64,000 nucleotides of DNA from an uncultured Muribaculaceae bacterium (lineage in GTDB: Bacteria > Bacteroidota > Bacteroidia > Bacteroidales > Muribaculaceae). Positions 15,428 to 25,391 of this stretch are shown here, one piece after another. Made by a program: the position numbers and the translations under genes. Below the pieces are notes generated by a model, which was not told the origin of the DNA, ran no database searches, and worked only from the letters and a program-made list of their open reading frames with translations. The DNA is taken from contig CAJTME010000001.1 in the NCBI GenBank assembly GCA_910577315.1, positions 362,440 to 426,439 of the forward strand, written 5' to 3'. The first letter of the stretch is position 1; each line of letters opens with the position of its first letter.

Positions 15428-16807
15428 ATGCACCGTATTCTTTCGCTCGTTTGCGTACTCTCCATAATCTTCTCTGCCGCAGCCGAGGCGCCCGGAGCAT
15501 TGACGCGTCCGATGCCCGACTCATGGCAATATGCCGAGTCGCTCAATCAGTCCCTGCCGACCGACGACCGCTGGTGGCAGGAATTCGATGATCCCGTGCT
15601 CGACTCGCTCATCACCATGGGCGAATCGGCAAACTTCGACCTCGCCATGGCCTACCGCCGCATGGAGGCCGCTTCCCGTCAGATGACCATCGCAAAGGCC
15701 GCCTACTACCCCACAATCGGTATCAGCGCCGGATATACACGCTCGCGCGAGGATGCCGTAAGCGCCAACCGATGGAGCGCTCAGGCCACGGCCAGCTGGC
15801 AAATCGACCTGTTCGGAAAAGTCACCGCGTCGGTAAGGCAGAAGAAAGCCCAGTACAAGGCCTCGCGCGCCGAATGGGTGGGCTCTATGGTCAGCATGGC
15901 CGGCGAAATCGCCACCACCTACGTGCAGCTGCGCGTTTGGCAGGCCGAGCTCGACGTTGCCGAGGAACACTGCTCAACTCAGGACTCTATCGCCAACCTG
16001 GTCAAGGCACGATTTGATTGTGGCCTCGGCGCCAAGCCCCAGCTCGACCAGGCTCTCTCGCTGCTTTACAGCACCCGCGCGACAATCCCGACACTGAACA
16101 CATCCATCAAGTCGGCCATCAGCTCGCTTGCCCTGCTCGTGGGCCGCTATCCCGGCGAAATAGAAGAAATGCTCGCCTCCCACGATAATTTTCCATCCTA
16201 CCGCCAGCTGATTGCCACCGGCGTCCCGTCCGAACTGCTGCGGCGCCGCCCCGACATTGTCGCCGCCGAATATGACCTCGCCGCCGCTGCGGCAGCCGTA
16301 GGCATCGCCAAGAAAGACTTCCTGCCCACCCTGTCGCTCGAAGGTTCGGTCGGCGTGGCCGCTCCACGCCCCGGCGATATGTTCACCCGCAACGGGTTCA
16401 CCTATTCAATAGCACCGACACTGTCCTGGACCGTGTTCGACGGCTTTGCCCGCAGGGCCTCTGTCATGGCAGCCCGCGAGGAAATGGAAGCACAGATTGC
16501 CAACTACAACTACACCGTCATGAACGCCTACAACGAAGTTGACAACGCCATCAGCGCCTATCTCAACTACACCCGTCAGATTGAAGATTACGAGAAGGCA
16601 TTTCACGCTGCCGACGAATTTCTGAAACTATCCCTCGACCTCTACACCCAGGGCCTCTCGCCGTATTCCGATGTTGCGACAGCCCAGCAAAACCTGCTCA
16701 CCTACGCCAACTCCGTCATAACAGCCCGCGGCAACGCCCTGTCGTCGCTCATCACGCTCTACGAAGCCCTCGGCGGCGGATTCAGTCAATACGACCTCTC
16801 ACGATAA
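15428..16807 (+). CDS. Outer membrane efflux protein, TolC/NodT type
   Basis: This 459-residue protein has a signal peptide (cleavage near FSAAAEA) and two outer-membrane-efflux repeats rich in alanine coiled coil. Diagnostic stretches are DDRWWQEFDDPVLDSLI near the N-terminus and LLRRRPDIVAAEYDLAAAAA in the middle, both typical of OprM/NodT proteins. No lipobox Cys is visible, although many OprM-type members are lipoproteins. It is the exit duct of a tripartite pump and is followed by the adaptor gene after 11 bases. Confidence 0.92.
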   Translation: MHRILSLVCVLSIIFSAAAEAPGALTRPMPDSWQYAESLNQSLPTDDRWWQEFDDPVLDSLITMGESANFDLAMAYRRMEAASRQMTIAKAAYYPTIGISAGYTRSREDAVSANRWSAQATASWQIDLFGKVTASVRQKKAQYKASRAEWVGSMVSMAGEIATTYVQLRVWQAELDVAEEHCSTQDSIANLVKARFDCGLGAKPQLDQALSLLYSTRATIPTLNTSIKSAISSLALLVGRYPGEIEEMLASHDNFPSYRQLIATGVPSELLRRRPDIVAAEYDLAAAAAAVGIAKKDFLPTLSLEGSVGVAAPRPGDMFTRNGFTYSIAPTLSWTVFDGFARRASVMAAREEMEAQIANYNYTVMNAYNEVDNAISAYLNYTRQIEDYEKAFHAADEFLKLSLDLYTQGLSPYSDVATAQQNLLTYANSVITARGNALSSLITLYEALGGGFSQYDLSR

Positions 16808-16818
16808 AACTCTCTGAT

Positions 16819-17940
16819 ATGAAACGCGCATATTATCTTCCGGCCATGGCTGCCGGACTGCTCATCATCTCGGCTTCGTGCCATAAAAAGGACACCAGGG
16901 AATCCGGCTCGGACGACACGCTGCCTGTTGAGGTGTCAAACGTCGTTACCGATTCGGTGACCGTGTTCAAGGAATATCCAGGCTCGCTTATCGCCGACCG
17001 CAGCGCTGATGTGATGTGTCGTGTCGACGGCTATGTCTCGGGAAAGCACTACACCGCCGGCGAGTTTGTGAAAGAAGGCCAGGTGCTGTTCACCGTGGCA
17101 TCAAGCTCATACAAGAATGCCGTTGACGAGGCTGAGGCTGCCCTAGCCACCGCCAAAAGCGAAAACGAATATGCCGAGCAGCACTATACAGCCGTGGCAA
17201 AGGCCTACGAGAGCAACGCCGTGTCGAAGATGGAAGTGGCCGAAGCCCTCAGCAACCGCGACCAGAGCCGGTCGGCCATCAAGAGCGCCGAGGCCCGGCT
17301 TGCCGACGCACGCACCACCCTCGGCTACTGCACCATCACCGCCCCGATGTCGGGCCACATAACCATGAACGAATTTTCAGCCGGCGCATACGTCAGCGGC
17401 GAGGGCTCGCCGGTGGCGCTTGCAAAGGTATATGACGACGCCCACGTCATCGCCAATTTCGCCATCGAGGACGCATCCTTCCTGCGGATGTTTGAAAACC
17501 CGAACAACCGCCATCTCATTGACTACAAGGCCATCCCCATCTATTTTTCGGAAAAACTGCCCCACGACTACACCGCCAACCTCGACTACATGGCGCCTAA
17601 TGTCGATGCCTCAACCGGAACAATCAAGCTCCAGGCAGTTATCGACAATAAGTATAATGAATTGCGGGCCGGAATGTACTGCACCATCAAGATGCCCTAT
17701 AAAGTCGATCCCCGGGCCATCCTCGTGCGCGACGCCTCCATCTCGACCGACCAGCTCGGCAAATATGTCTACGTTGTCAACGACTCAAACAAGGTTGTCT
17801 ATACCCCCATTAAGGTGGGAGACCTCGCCAACGACTCCATGCGCATTGTCACCTCGGGCCTTAAACCGACCGACCGCTACGTGACGGCCGCCATGCTCAA
17901 GGTGCGCGACGGCATGACCGTGAAACCCATCGCAAAATAA
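16819..17940 (+). CDS. RND efflux periplasmic adaptor (membrane fusion protein)
   Basis: This 373-residue lipoprotein has a signal ending LLIISASC with the acylated Cys. Barrel-sandwich halves (DVMCRVDGYVSGKHYTAGEFVKEGQVL in two pieces, and TTLGYCTITAPMSGHI) flank an alpha-helical hairpin at about 100-145. Beta-barrel and membrane-proximal domains follow. It links the inner membrane RND pump to the outer membrane duct. It is the second gene of a three-gene operon. Confidence 0.92.
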   Translation: MKRAYYLPAMAAGLLIISASCHKKDTRESGSDDTLPVEVSNVVTDSVTVFKEYPGSLIADRSADVMCRVDGYVSGKHYTAGEFVKEGQVLFTVASSSYKNAVDEAEAALATAKSENEYAEQHYTAVAKAYESNAVSKMEVAEALSNRDQSRSAIKSAEARLADARTTLGYCTITAPMSGHITMNEFSAGAYVSGEGSPVALAKVYDDAHVIANFAIEDASFLRMFENPNNRHLIDYKAIPIYFSEKLPHDYTANLDYMAPNVDASTGTIKLQAVIDNKYNELRAGMYCTIKMPYKVDPRAILVRDASISTDQLGKYVYVVNDSNKVVYTPIKVGDLANDSMRIVTSGLKPTDRYVTAAMLKVRDGMTVKPIAK

Positions 17941-17959
17941 CTCCTCAAAACTCACGAAG

Positions 17960-20900
17960 ATGTTCTCCCGATTTTTCATAGAGCGCCCTATTTTTGCAAT
18001 CGTCATCGCCGTTGCGATGGTGCTGGCGGGCGCGTTGACTTTCAGCAGTCTTCCGATTGCGCAGTATCCCGACATCACTCCGCCTACGGTTATGGTCAGC
18101 GCCTCGTATCCCGGCGCCGACGCACAGACCGTGGCCGAAACCGTGGGCGTACCCATCGAGCAGCAGGTCAACGGCGTGGAGGGCATGATGTATATGAGCT
18201 CGTCGTCGGGCTCTGACGGTTCATATTCCCTTACGGTCACATTTGAGGAAGGCACCGACCTCGACATCGCCACCGTGAAAGTGCAGAACCGCATTTCGCA
18301 GGCCGAGGCCACACTGCCCACCTCAGTTAAGCAACAGGGCGTGTCGGTATCCTCCCGTTCGTCCAACCAGATTCTGTTCATCGCCCTCCAGAGCGATGAC
18401 CCTGAACGCTACGACGCCCTGTACCTCACCAACTACGCCAACCTGAACCTCACCGACCAGCTGGCGCGTGTCGACGGCGTGGGCGACGTTGAGGCTTTCG
18501 GCGGCGGCCAGTATTCAATGAGGATATGGCTCGACCCCGCCAAGATGCGCGAGCGCAACATCACGCCGGCCGATGTCGAATCGGCCATTGAATCGCAGAA
18601 CATCGAGGTTTCGGCGGGCAGTGTGGGCGCACAGCCCGCGCCCGAGGGCGAGGCATTCACCTACACCCTCACCGCCCAGGGACGCCTCACGGACGCCGAC
18701 CAGTTTTCCGACATCATCCTGCGCTCGGACGGCGATGGCAGCATCCTGCGGCTAAGCGACATAGCCACCGTCGACCTCGGTTCGGTCAGCTACTCCCAGG
18801 TTGCCCGTGTCAACGGTCAGCAATCGGCCATGATAGGCATAAGCCAGCTTCCGGGTGCAAACGCTCTCGAAGTGGCCAAAGCCTGCGAGGCCAAACTTGA
18901 AGAACTTAAAGAATATTTTCCCCCGGGCGTCAACTACAAGATCATGCTCGACACCACCGAGTTTGTCACCGCCTCAATCGACGAGCTGCTGATAACCTTC
19001 CTCGAGACCACCCTGCTCGTCATGATTGTGATTCTGCTGTTCCTCCAGAACTGGCGTGCGGTCATAATCCCGATGCTTACGATTCCTGTGTCGCTCATCG
19101 CCACGCTCGCCGTAATGAAATGGATGGGATTCACCCTGAACACCCTGACCCTCTTCGGCCTCGTGCTTGCAATCGCCATCGTGGTCGATGACGCGATAGT
19201 GGTGGTTGAGGACTGCTCCCGTCTGCTCGACGAGGGCAAGCTCAACCCGCGCCAGGCTGCCGAAAAGGCCATGATTGAGTTGCAGGGGCCGGTTATCGGC
19301 GAGGTGCTTGTGCTGCTGTCCGTATTCATTCCCACCGCTATGGTCAGCGGCATCACCGGGCAGCTTTACAAACAGTTCGCACTGACAATAGCCGTGTCCA
19401 CAGCCTTCTCGGGCTTCAACGCCCTGACCTTCACGCCCGCCATGTGCGCGCTGTTCCTCAAACCTACCAAGCCCACCAAGTTCCTCCTTTACAAATGGTG
19501 GAACAAAGGTTTCGGCGCCACCCTCAACGCCTACATGAAAATCGTCGGGCAGTTCTTGAAACGCCCCGCCGTGGCCATCGCCGCATATTTCATACTGACC
19601 GGCCTTGCCTTCTGGGGCTTCATCAAATGGCCTACGAGCTATATTCCCTCCGAGGACATGGGCTACTTCATGTCGTCAGTCCAGCTGCCGACCGGAGCCT
19701 CGCTCGACCGCACCGACAAAATCATGAACCGGTATTCGGCTGAACTGCTCAAGCAACCCGGCGTAAAGGATGTCATGGCCATCAGCGGCATGTCATTCAT
19801 GGGAGGAGGCGCAAGCTCCAACCTGGGCTCGCTGTTCGTGATTCTCGAACCGTGGGGCGACCGTAAGGCAAAGGACGAGAGCATTGACGCGCTGATTGAC
19901 AAAGCCAACGAAATCGGCAACTCCATGCAGGAACCGATTGCATTCTCGCTGAATCCCCCCGCCATTCCGGGCCTCGGCATGACCTCCGGCCTCGAGATGC
20001 AGCTGCTCGACATCAACAACCTCGGCGCATCGCAGCTGAAACAGGCTCTGACCGCCATCCAGGCCGAAGCCGAAAAGGACCCGCGCATCAAATCGGTGAC
20101 CACCATGTATGAAGGATCCGTCCCCCAGTATGCCATAAACATCGACCGCGACAGGGCCAAGATGCAGGGACTTACGCTCGAAAGCATATATTCCACCCTC
20201 TCGGCCTTCATGGGAGGCTCTTACGTGAACGATTTCGTGGAGTTCGGGCGTGTTTATCAGGTGAACATAGCCGCCGAGGGCTCGGCCCGCAACCACATCG
20301 ACGACGTCCTTAAACTGAGCGTCCGCAACAGCCAGGGCGATATGGTTCCGTTCTCAACCTTCGCCACCGTCGAACCATCGCAGGGCGAGCCCACCGTAAG
20401 CCGCTACAATATGTATAAGACCGCGGCTCTCACCGCCACACCTGCCAAGGGGGTGAGCTCGGCCGACGGAATCAAGGCCATGGAGGAAATCGTCGGCAAG
20501 GCTGTCGGCACAAACTACGGCTACGCATGGACCGGCGAGGCATATCAGGAAACCCAGGCCGGAACAACCATAACCTTCGTGCTCATCCTCGCCATCATCG
20601 TGACCCTCCTCGTGCTCGCCGCCCAATATGAAAGCCTCACCGACCCCGTGGCTGTCATCATCGCCATGCCGACAGCCATACTCGGCACCATCGTGGGCTG
20701 CATATTCATGGGACAGAGCATATCGGTCTACACCCAGATCGGCATAGTGCTGCTGCTTGGCCTCTCGGCCAAGAACGCCATCCTGATTGTGGAATATGCC
20801 ATGGACTACCGCCGCGCCGGCGAGACTATCCGGCAGGCCGCCCTCGATGCGGGCAGGGTGCGCTTCCGTCCCATCATGATGACCGCCCTTGCCTTCGTGC

Positions 20901-21124
20901 TCGGGGTGATGCCCATGCTTTTCGCAACAGGCGCCGGAGCGGCTTCGCGCATCTCGCTCGGAACCGCCGTGGTCTTCGGCATGGCAATCAACGCCGTGGT
21001 CGGTACGTTATTCGTCCCGAATTTCTGGGAACTCCTGCAAAAATTCGGCGAGAAATACATCACCAATTTCTTCCACGCCAACAAAGGGCTCGACGCGGCT
21101 CAGGAAGATTCAAAAGGCGTCTGA
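17960..21124 (+). CDS. RND multidrug efflux permease (AcrB/HAE1 type)
   Basis: This 1054-residue protein has the usual length of the HAE1 family. It begins FSRFFIERPIFAIVIAVAM. The proton-relay aspartates lie in AIAIVVDDAIVVVED, and the relay lysine in LGLSAKNAILIVEYA. Two large periplasmic loops follow the first and seventh membrane helices. It exports hydrophobic drugs, bile salts or similar compounds by proton antiport with the adaptor and duct encoded upstream. No local regulator is present. A hairpin terminator follows. Confidence 0.95.
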   Translation: MFSRFFIERPIFAIVIAVAMVLAGALTFSSLPIAQYPDITPPTVMVSASYPGADAQTVAETVGVPIEQQVNGVEGMMYMSSSSGSDGSYSLTVTFEEGTDLDIATVKVQNRISQAEATLPTSVKQQGVSVSSRSSNQILFIALQSDDPERYDALYLTNYANLNLTDQLARVDGVGDVEAFGGGQYSMRIWLDPAKMRERNITPADVESAIESQNIEVSAGSVGAQPAPEGEAFTYTLTAQGRLTDADQFSDIILRSDGDGSILRLSDIATVDLGSVSYSQVARVNGQQSAMIGISQLPGANALEVAKACEAKLEELKEYFPPGVNYKIMLDTTEFVTASIDELLITFLETTLLVMIVILLFLQNWRAVIIPMLTIPVSLIATLAVMKWMGFTLNTLTLFGLVLAIAIVVDDAIVVVEDCSRLLDEGKLNPRQAAEKAMIELQGPVIGEVLVLLSVFIPTAMVSGITGQLYKQFALTIAVSTAFSGFNALTFTPAMCALFLKPTKPTKFLLYKWWNKGFGATLNAYMKIVGQFLKRPAVAIAAYFILTGLAFWGFIKWPTSYIPSEDMGYFMSSVQLPTGASLDRTDKIMNRYSAELLKQPGVKDVMAISGMSFMGGGASSNLGSLFVILEPWGDRKAKDESIDALIDKANEIGNSMQEPIAFSLNPPAIPGLGMTSGLEMQLLDINNLGASQLKQALTAIQAEAEKDPRIKSVTTMYEGSVPQYAINIDRDRAKMQGLTLESIYSTLSAFMGGSYVNDFVEFGRVYQVNIAAEGSARNHIDDVLKLSVRNSQGDMVPFSTFATVEPSQGEPTVSRYNMYKTAALTATPAKGVSSADGIKAMEEIVGKAVGTNYGYAWTGEAYQETQAGTTITFVLILAIIVTLLVLAAQYESLTDPVAVIIAMPTAILGTIVGCIFMGQSISVYTQIGIVLLLGLSAKNAILIVEYAMDYRRAGETIRQAALDAGRVRFRPIMMTALAFVLGVMPMLFATGAGAASRISLGTAVVFGMAINAVVGTLFVPNFWELLQKFGEKYITNFFHANKGLDAAQEDSKGV

Positions 21125-21136
21125 AAAACTCTTACC

Positions 21137-21176
21137 AAACGCCGGCACCGCAACTTTTACCGCGGGGCCGGCGTTT
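21137..21176 (+). terminator. Terminator after the RND operon
   Basis: AAACGCCGGC (21137-21146) pairs perfectly with GCCGGCGTTT (21167-21176) around a 20-base loop. It lies 12 bases after the permease stop codon and 45 bases before frc. Confidence 0.75.
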
Positions 21177-21220
21177 ATATTCCTGAAACAAGAAACATAA
21201 CTCTTAAAACACTTTTATCT

Positions 21221-22531
21221 ATGAACACTGCCCCTCTCAGCGGAATCAAGGTTGTGGACTTCACCGAGGTCCAATCCGGCCCTTCGTGTACCCAAATGCT
21301 CGCATGGCTCGGCGCCGACGTAATCAAAATCGAACGTCCGGGCGTAGGCGACGCCACCCGTAAGGAACTTCAGTTCAACCCCGATCTCCCCTCATATTAT
21401 TATCTCCAGCTCAATTCCGACAAGAAATCCCTCACCCTCGACGCCAAGACGCCCGACGGCAAGGAAATCCTGACCAAACTCATCAAGGAAGCCGACATAT
21501 TTGTCGAGAACCTCCACCCCGGCGCCATGGACAAGCTCGGGTTCTCGTGGGAAGCCGTGCACGCCCTCAATCCGAAATGTATCTACGGCACCATCAAGGG
21601 CTTCCCTGAATCGTCGAAATACAAAGACCTCAAGGCCTACGAGCCTATCGCCCAGGTGACCGCAGCCGCGGCATCCACCACCGGCTGGTATGACGGCCAG
21701 TATAATATCCCTACCCAGTCTGGCGCAGCCCTCGGCGACTCCAACACCGGCATGCACCTGCTCATCGGCCTGCTTGCAGCCCTGTGCCAGCGCGAACGCA
21801 CCGGCGAGGGTGTCTATGTATATCAGTCGATGCACAACGCATGCCTGAACCTGTGCCGCATCAAGACCCGCGACCAGCTCACCCTCGATAAAATCGGCTA
21901 CCTCACCCAGTTCCCGCAATATCCCGACGGAAAGTTCGGCGACTGCGTGCCCCGTTCTGGCAACATTGAGGGCGGCGGCGTCCTCGGCTGGACCTACAAG
22001 TGCAAGCCTGCCGGAGGTTATGATTCGGAACTCGATGCCAACAACTATGTCTACATCGTGCTTCAACGCGGCGAAAAGGACTTCGAGCTGTTCTGCAAGG
22101 CCACAGGCTTCACCGACTGGCTAACCGACCCGAAGTTCAGCACCGCCGATGCCCGCGACCGCAACAAGCAGGCCATCTACGAACGTATCGGCCAGTGGAC
22201 CGCCGACAAGACCAAATTCGAAGTTACGGAACTTCTCGGAGCAGCCGGCGTACCTGTCGGACCGGTACTCTCCACCAAGGAAATAATGACCGATGAGTCG
22301 CTTTATGACGGCAACACCCTCGTGCGCATCAATCAGGGCGGCGAAATCGGCGAGTTTGTAACGGTAGGTTGTCCGTTCACCATGTCCAACTATCAGCCTG
22401 TCTACGGCCCGGCACCCTCGCTCGGCGGCAACACCACCGAAGTGCTCAAATCTCTCGGATACACCGACGAGCAAATAGAGGCCTTCGCAAAGAACGGCAC
22501 CACCGAACCTCTCGCCAACGGTGCCATGTAA
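21221..22531 (+). CDS. frc: Formyl-CoA:oxalate CoA-transferase
   Basis: This 436-residue class III CoA-transferase moves CoA from formyl-CoA to oxalate, giving oxalyl-CoA for the decarboxylase encoded next. The N-terminus PLSGIKVVDFTEVQSGPSCTQMLAWLGADVIKIERPG (read in parts) is typical. The catalytic aspartate is D173 in SGAALGDSNTGMHL, matching Asp169 of the Oxalobacter enzyme. Family length is about 416-430. It is followed by oxc after 25 bases and an AEC transporter, the same order as yfdW-yfdU-yfdV in Escherichia coli. The oxc neighbour makes the substrate call strong. Confidence 0.93.
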   Translation: MNTAPLSGIKVVDFTEVQSGPSCTQMLAWLGADVIKIERPGVGDATRKELQFNPDLPSYYYLQLNSDKKSLTLDAKTPDGKEILTKLIKEADIFVENLHPGAMDKLGFSWEAVHALNPKCIYGTIKGFPESSKYKDLKAYEPIAQVTAAAASTTGWYDGQYNIPTQSGAALGDSNTGMHLLIGLLAALCQRERTGEGVYVYQSMHNACLNLCRIKTRDQLTLDKIGYLTQFPQYPDGKFGDCVPRSGNIEGGGVLGWTYKCKPAGGYDSELDANNYVYIVLQRGEKDFELFCKATGFTDWLTDPKFSTADARDRNKQAIYERIGQWTADKTKFEVTELLGAAGVPVGPVLSTKEIMTDESLYDGNTLVRINQGGEIGEFVTVGCPFTMSNYQPVYGPAPSLGGNTTEVLKSLGYTDEQIEAFAKNGTTEPLANGAM

Positions 22532-22556
22532 TCCCTAACCCGATAAACAGAATATT

Positions 22557-24296
22557 ATGACTTCAACCAACAATACAACAGCCGCCACCGCTCCGAAATT
22601 CCCGGAGCAGGTGACCGGCATGTATATTCTTGCCGAGTCGCTCAGACGCCTCGGACTGATGGAAGTGTACGGCCTGGTGGGTATTCCCGTCACCGAGGCC
22701 GCATACGCCATGCAGAAAGTCGGCATCAATTACTACGGCTTCCGATTTGAGCAGCAGGCCGGCATGGCCGCCGCCACCCACGGCTATCTCACCAAGAAAC
22801 CGGGAGTGTTGCTCACCGTTTCCTCACTCGGCATGATGAACGGCCTCACGGCCACTGCCAACGCCACCGTCAACTGCTACCCGATGATTCAGATTTCGGG
22901 TGCCTCCGACCCCGCCATGGTCGACATGGACATGGGTACATACGAGCAGCTCGACCAGCTCAACACGGCTCGTCCGCTCGTGAAGGCGGCTTTCCGCTGC
23001 ACCTATGCCAAGGACATCCCGTCGGCCGTTGCCCGCGCCTACCGCGCCGCCGTCAGCGGCCGTCCCGGCGGTGTCTACATCGACATGGCCACCCCGGCCC
23101 TCGGCGAGATTATGAATGCCGCCGACGCTGAGAAACTCTTCTACACTCCCGTCGACGTCGCATCCACCGTCGCCCCGACCCAAAGCGCCGTCGACCGCGC
23201 CGTCGAACTTATCGTCTCGGCCAAGCGTCCGGCTGTCCTTCTCGGCAAGGGTGCGGCCTACGCCCAGGTCGATGACAAAATCAAGACCCTCATCGAGACA
23301 TACAAGATTCCATACCTGGCAATGTCGATGGCCAAGGGCCTGATGCCCGACGCCGGAGAATACAGCGCCCTGAGCTGCCGCTCCACCATCATGGAGCAGG
23401 CGGACGTGGTTGTCGTAATCGGCGCCCGCATCAACTGGATGCTGTCGTTTGGCCGCGGAAAATGGAGCAAGGACGTCAAGTTCGTCCAGCTCGACGTCGA
23501 GCCCACCGAAATCGACCGAAACGTACCCGTGGCCGCACCCGTCGTGGGCGATATGGGTCAGTCGCTCGACATGATTCTCGCCGGCCTGAAAGGAAAGGCA
23601 TTGGCCGCCGACCCGGCATGGCTTGCATCGCTCCAGGCTGAGTCCAAGGTAAAGAACGCGAAGTTCCGCGACCGCCTCACCGCCGCCTCGACCGCCTCGC
23701 CCATGAACCACTGGACAGCCCTGTCGGTAATCAAGCCCATCCTTGAGGCCAATCCCGACGTTATTCTCGTCAACGAAGGTGCTAACACCCTCGACGACAC
23801 CCGCGACTCGGTCGACATGTCGCTTCCGCGCCACCGCATCGACTGCGCATCGTGGTCGATTATGGGCATGGGCATGGGCTCGTGTGTAGGCGCCGCCGTC
23901 TCCACAGGCAAGAGCGTCGTGGCCGTCGAGGGCGACTCGGCCTTCGGATTCTCGGGCATGGACTTCGCCACCATCTGCCGCTACAAACTGCCTGTCACCG
24001 TGGTTGTGTTCAACAACGGCGGCATTTACAACGGCATCGGCGTAAATCCCTCGGGAGGCGACGCACCCGCTCCGACAACCCTCGACATCAACGCCCAGTA
24101 CGACCTCATCGGCAAGGCCTTCGGCGCCGCAGGCTACCGCGTTGACAACACCGCCGACCTGCGCAAGGCTCTCCAGGAGGCCATTGCATCAAAGGCTCCG
24201 GCCCTGATTGACGTCCAGCTCGCCGCCGATTCGGGCAAGGAATCGGGCCACATCGGCTATCTCAATCCAACTCCGTTAATCGACTACACCGTTTAG
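22557..24296 (+). CDS. oxc: Oxalyl-CoA decarboxylase
   Basis: This 579-residue thiamine-diphosphate enzyme converts oxalyl-CoA to formyl-CoA and CO2, which regenerates the CoA donor for Frc. The catalytic Glu is E65 in FRFEQQAGMAAATHGYL. The cofactor motif begins GDSAFGFSG (G459) and ends FNNGG (N486-N487). Length and the order N-terminal pyrimidine domain, middle domain, C-terminal pyrophosphate domain fit the family. It lies between frc and the AEC transporter. Confidence 0.94.
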   Translation: MTSTNNTTAATAPKFPEQVTGMYILAESLRRLGLMEVYGLVGIPVTEAAYAMQKVGINYYGFRFEQQAGMAAATHGYLTKKPGVLLTVSSLGMMNGLTATANATVNCYPMIQISGASDPAMVDMDMGTYEQLDQLNTARPLVKAAFRCTYAKDIPSAVARAYRAAVSGRPGGVYIDMATPALGEIMNAADAEKLFYTPVDVASTVAPTQSAVDRAVELIVSAKRPAVLLGKGAAYAQVDDKIKTLIETYKIPYLAMSMAKGLMPDAGEYSALSCRSTIMEQADVVVVIGARINWMLSFGRGKWSKDVKFVQLDVEPTEIDRNVPVAAPVVGDMGQSLDMILAGLKGKALAADPAWLASLQAESKVKNAKFRDRLTAASTASPMNHWTALSVIKPILEANPDVILVNEGANTLDDTRDSVDMSLPRHRIDCASWSIMGMGMGSCVGAAVSTGKSVVAVEGDSAFGFSGMDFATICRYKLPVTVVVFNNGGIYNGIGVNPSGGDAPAPTTLDINAQYDLIGKAFGAAGYRVDNTADLRKALQEAIASKAPALIDVQLAADSGKESGHIGYLNPTPLIDYTV

Positions 24297-24318
24297 GCGG
24301 TTCTAAAAACATTCAACC

Positions 24319-25293
24319 ATGGGTCTAAGTCATGTAATATTATACGCGATTGTCCCCATTATCGTAGTGATGCTTGCCGGTTATATCTCCGGCAAGCGGG
24401 GGGCATTCTCGGGCGAGGACGCGAAGAAGTTCAACAAAGTTGTACTTGACTACGCGTTGCCCGCAGCCCTGTTCGTGTCGATTGTCCAATCGACGCGTGA
24501 AGACCTCGCCAAGGATCTCAAGCTGACCCTCGTCTCTACCATAGGCATCATGCTGTGTTTCATGATAGTCTACTTTGTTTTCAAATATTGTTTCAAGAAA
24601 AACACAGGCGCAGACGCAGCCGTTTCGGCCCTTATCAGCGGCTCCCCGACAATCGGCTTCCTCGGATTCGCAGTCCTCGAGCCTATTTTCGGGACAACAC
24701 CGGCCGTAGCTCTTGTCGTGGCTATCGTTGGCATAGTCGTAAATGCCATTGGTATTCCTGTAGGTCTCTCTCTGATGAATTCCTCACTTGAAAAGCAAAA
24801 CCCCGGCTCTACCAAAAAAGAAAGCGCATGGAAGCCCGTGATTCACGCACTGGAGCAGCCTGTCGCTTGGGCGCCGATTCTTGCCGTTGTGTGGGTTCTC
24901 GTAGGAATTCCCTGGCCTAAGGAGCTGAGCCCGTCGTTCAACCTCATCGCCAAGGCAAATGCCTCGATGGCCGTGTTCTCGGCCGGTATCACCCTCTCGG
25001 CTATCAAGTTTACAATAAACTGGCAAGCCATACTGGGTTCTATCATGAAGATGATCATGATGCCGGCAGTAGTCCTGATTCTCGGATTGTTGGTCCACAT
25101 GGATCCGCTCAACCTGAAGATGCTGGTCGTTGCCGCCGCCCTGCCGCCGGCCTTCTCGGGCATCATCATTGCCGACGAATACAACACATATGTGGCCACC
25201 GGCACATCATCGCTGACCCTGTCGGTAATCCTGTTCATCGGATTCTGCCCGCTGTGGATATGGCTGACTGATGTCGCCCTGGCCGCCTTCTGA
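24319..25293 (+). CDS. AEC-family transporter, probable oxalate transport
   Basis: This 324-residue polytopic protein has about ten membrane segments. It contains VMLAGYISGKRGAFSGEDAK near the N-terminus and the AEC-type VLDYALPAALFVSIV and SGSPTIGFLGFAVL stretches. AEC proteins move small carboxylates. It is the last gene of the frc-oxc operon, as yfdV is in Escherichia coli, so oxalate import or oxalate/formate exchange is the likely job, inferred from context only. No OxlT-type antiporter is present. Confidence 0.82.
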   Translation: MGLSHVILYAIVPIIVVMLAGYISGKRGAFSGEDAKKFNKVVLDYALPAALFVSIVQSTREDLAKDLKLTLVSTIGIMLCFMIVYFVFKYCFKKNTGADAAVSALISGSPTIGFLGFAVLEPIFGTTPAVALVVAIVGIVVNAIGIPVGLSLMNSSLEKQNPGSTKKESAWKPVIHALEQPVAWAPILAVVWVLVGIPWPKELSPSFNLIAKANASMAVFSAGITLSAIKFTINWQAILGSIMKMIMMPAVVLILGLLVHMDPLNLKMLVVAAALPPAFSGIIIADEYNTYVATGTSSLTLSVILFIGFCPLWIWLTDVALAAF

Positions 25294-25326
25294 ACAGGCT
25301 TTGGAATAACATCCTAATACCATCAT

Positions 25327-25379
25327 AACAACTCAAAACGGGCCTTGTGGAAATTCCACAAGGCCCGTTTTGAGTTGTT
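25327..25379. terminator. Perfect 26-bp inverted repeat, bidirectional terminator
   Basis: The arms 25327-25352 and 25354-25379 are perfect complements around a single central base and contain the pair ACGGGCCTTGTGG / CCACAAGGCCCGT with AACAACTCAAAA and TTTTGAGTTGTT at the ends. It separates the convergent oxalate and fumarate reductase operons and is suited to end both transcripts. Confidence 0.88.
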
Positions 25380-25391
25380 TATCTTCTATTC

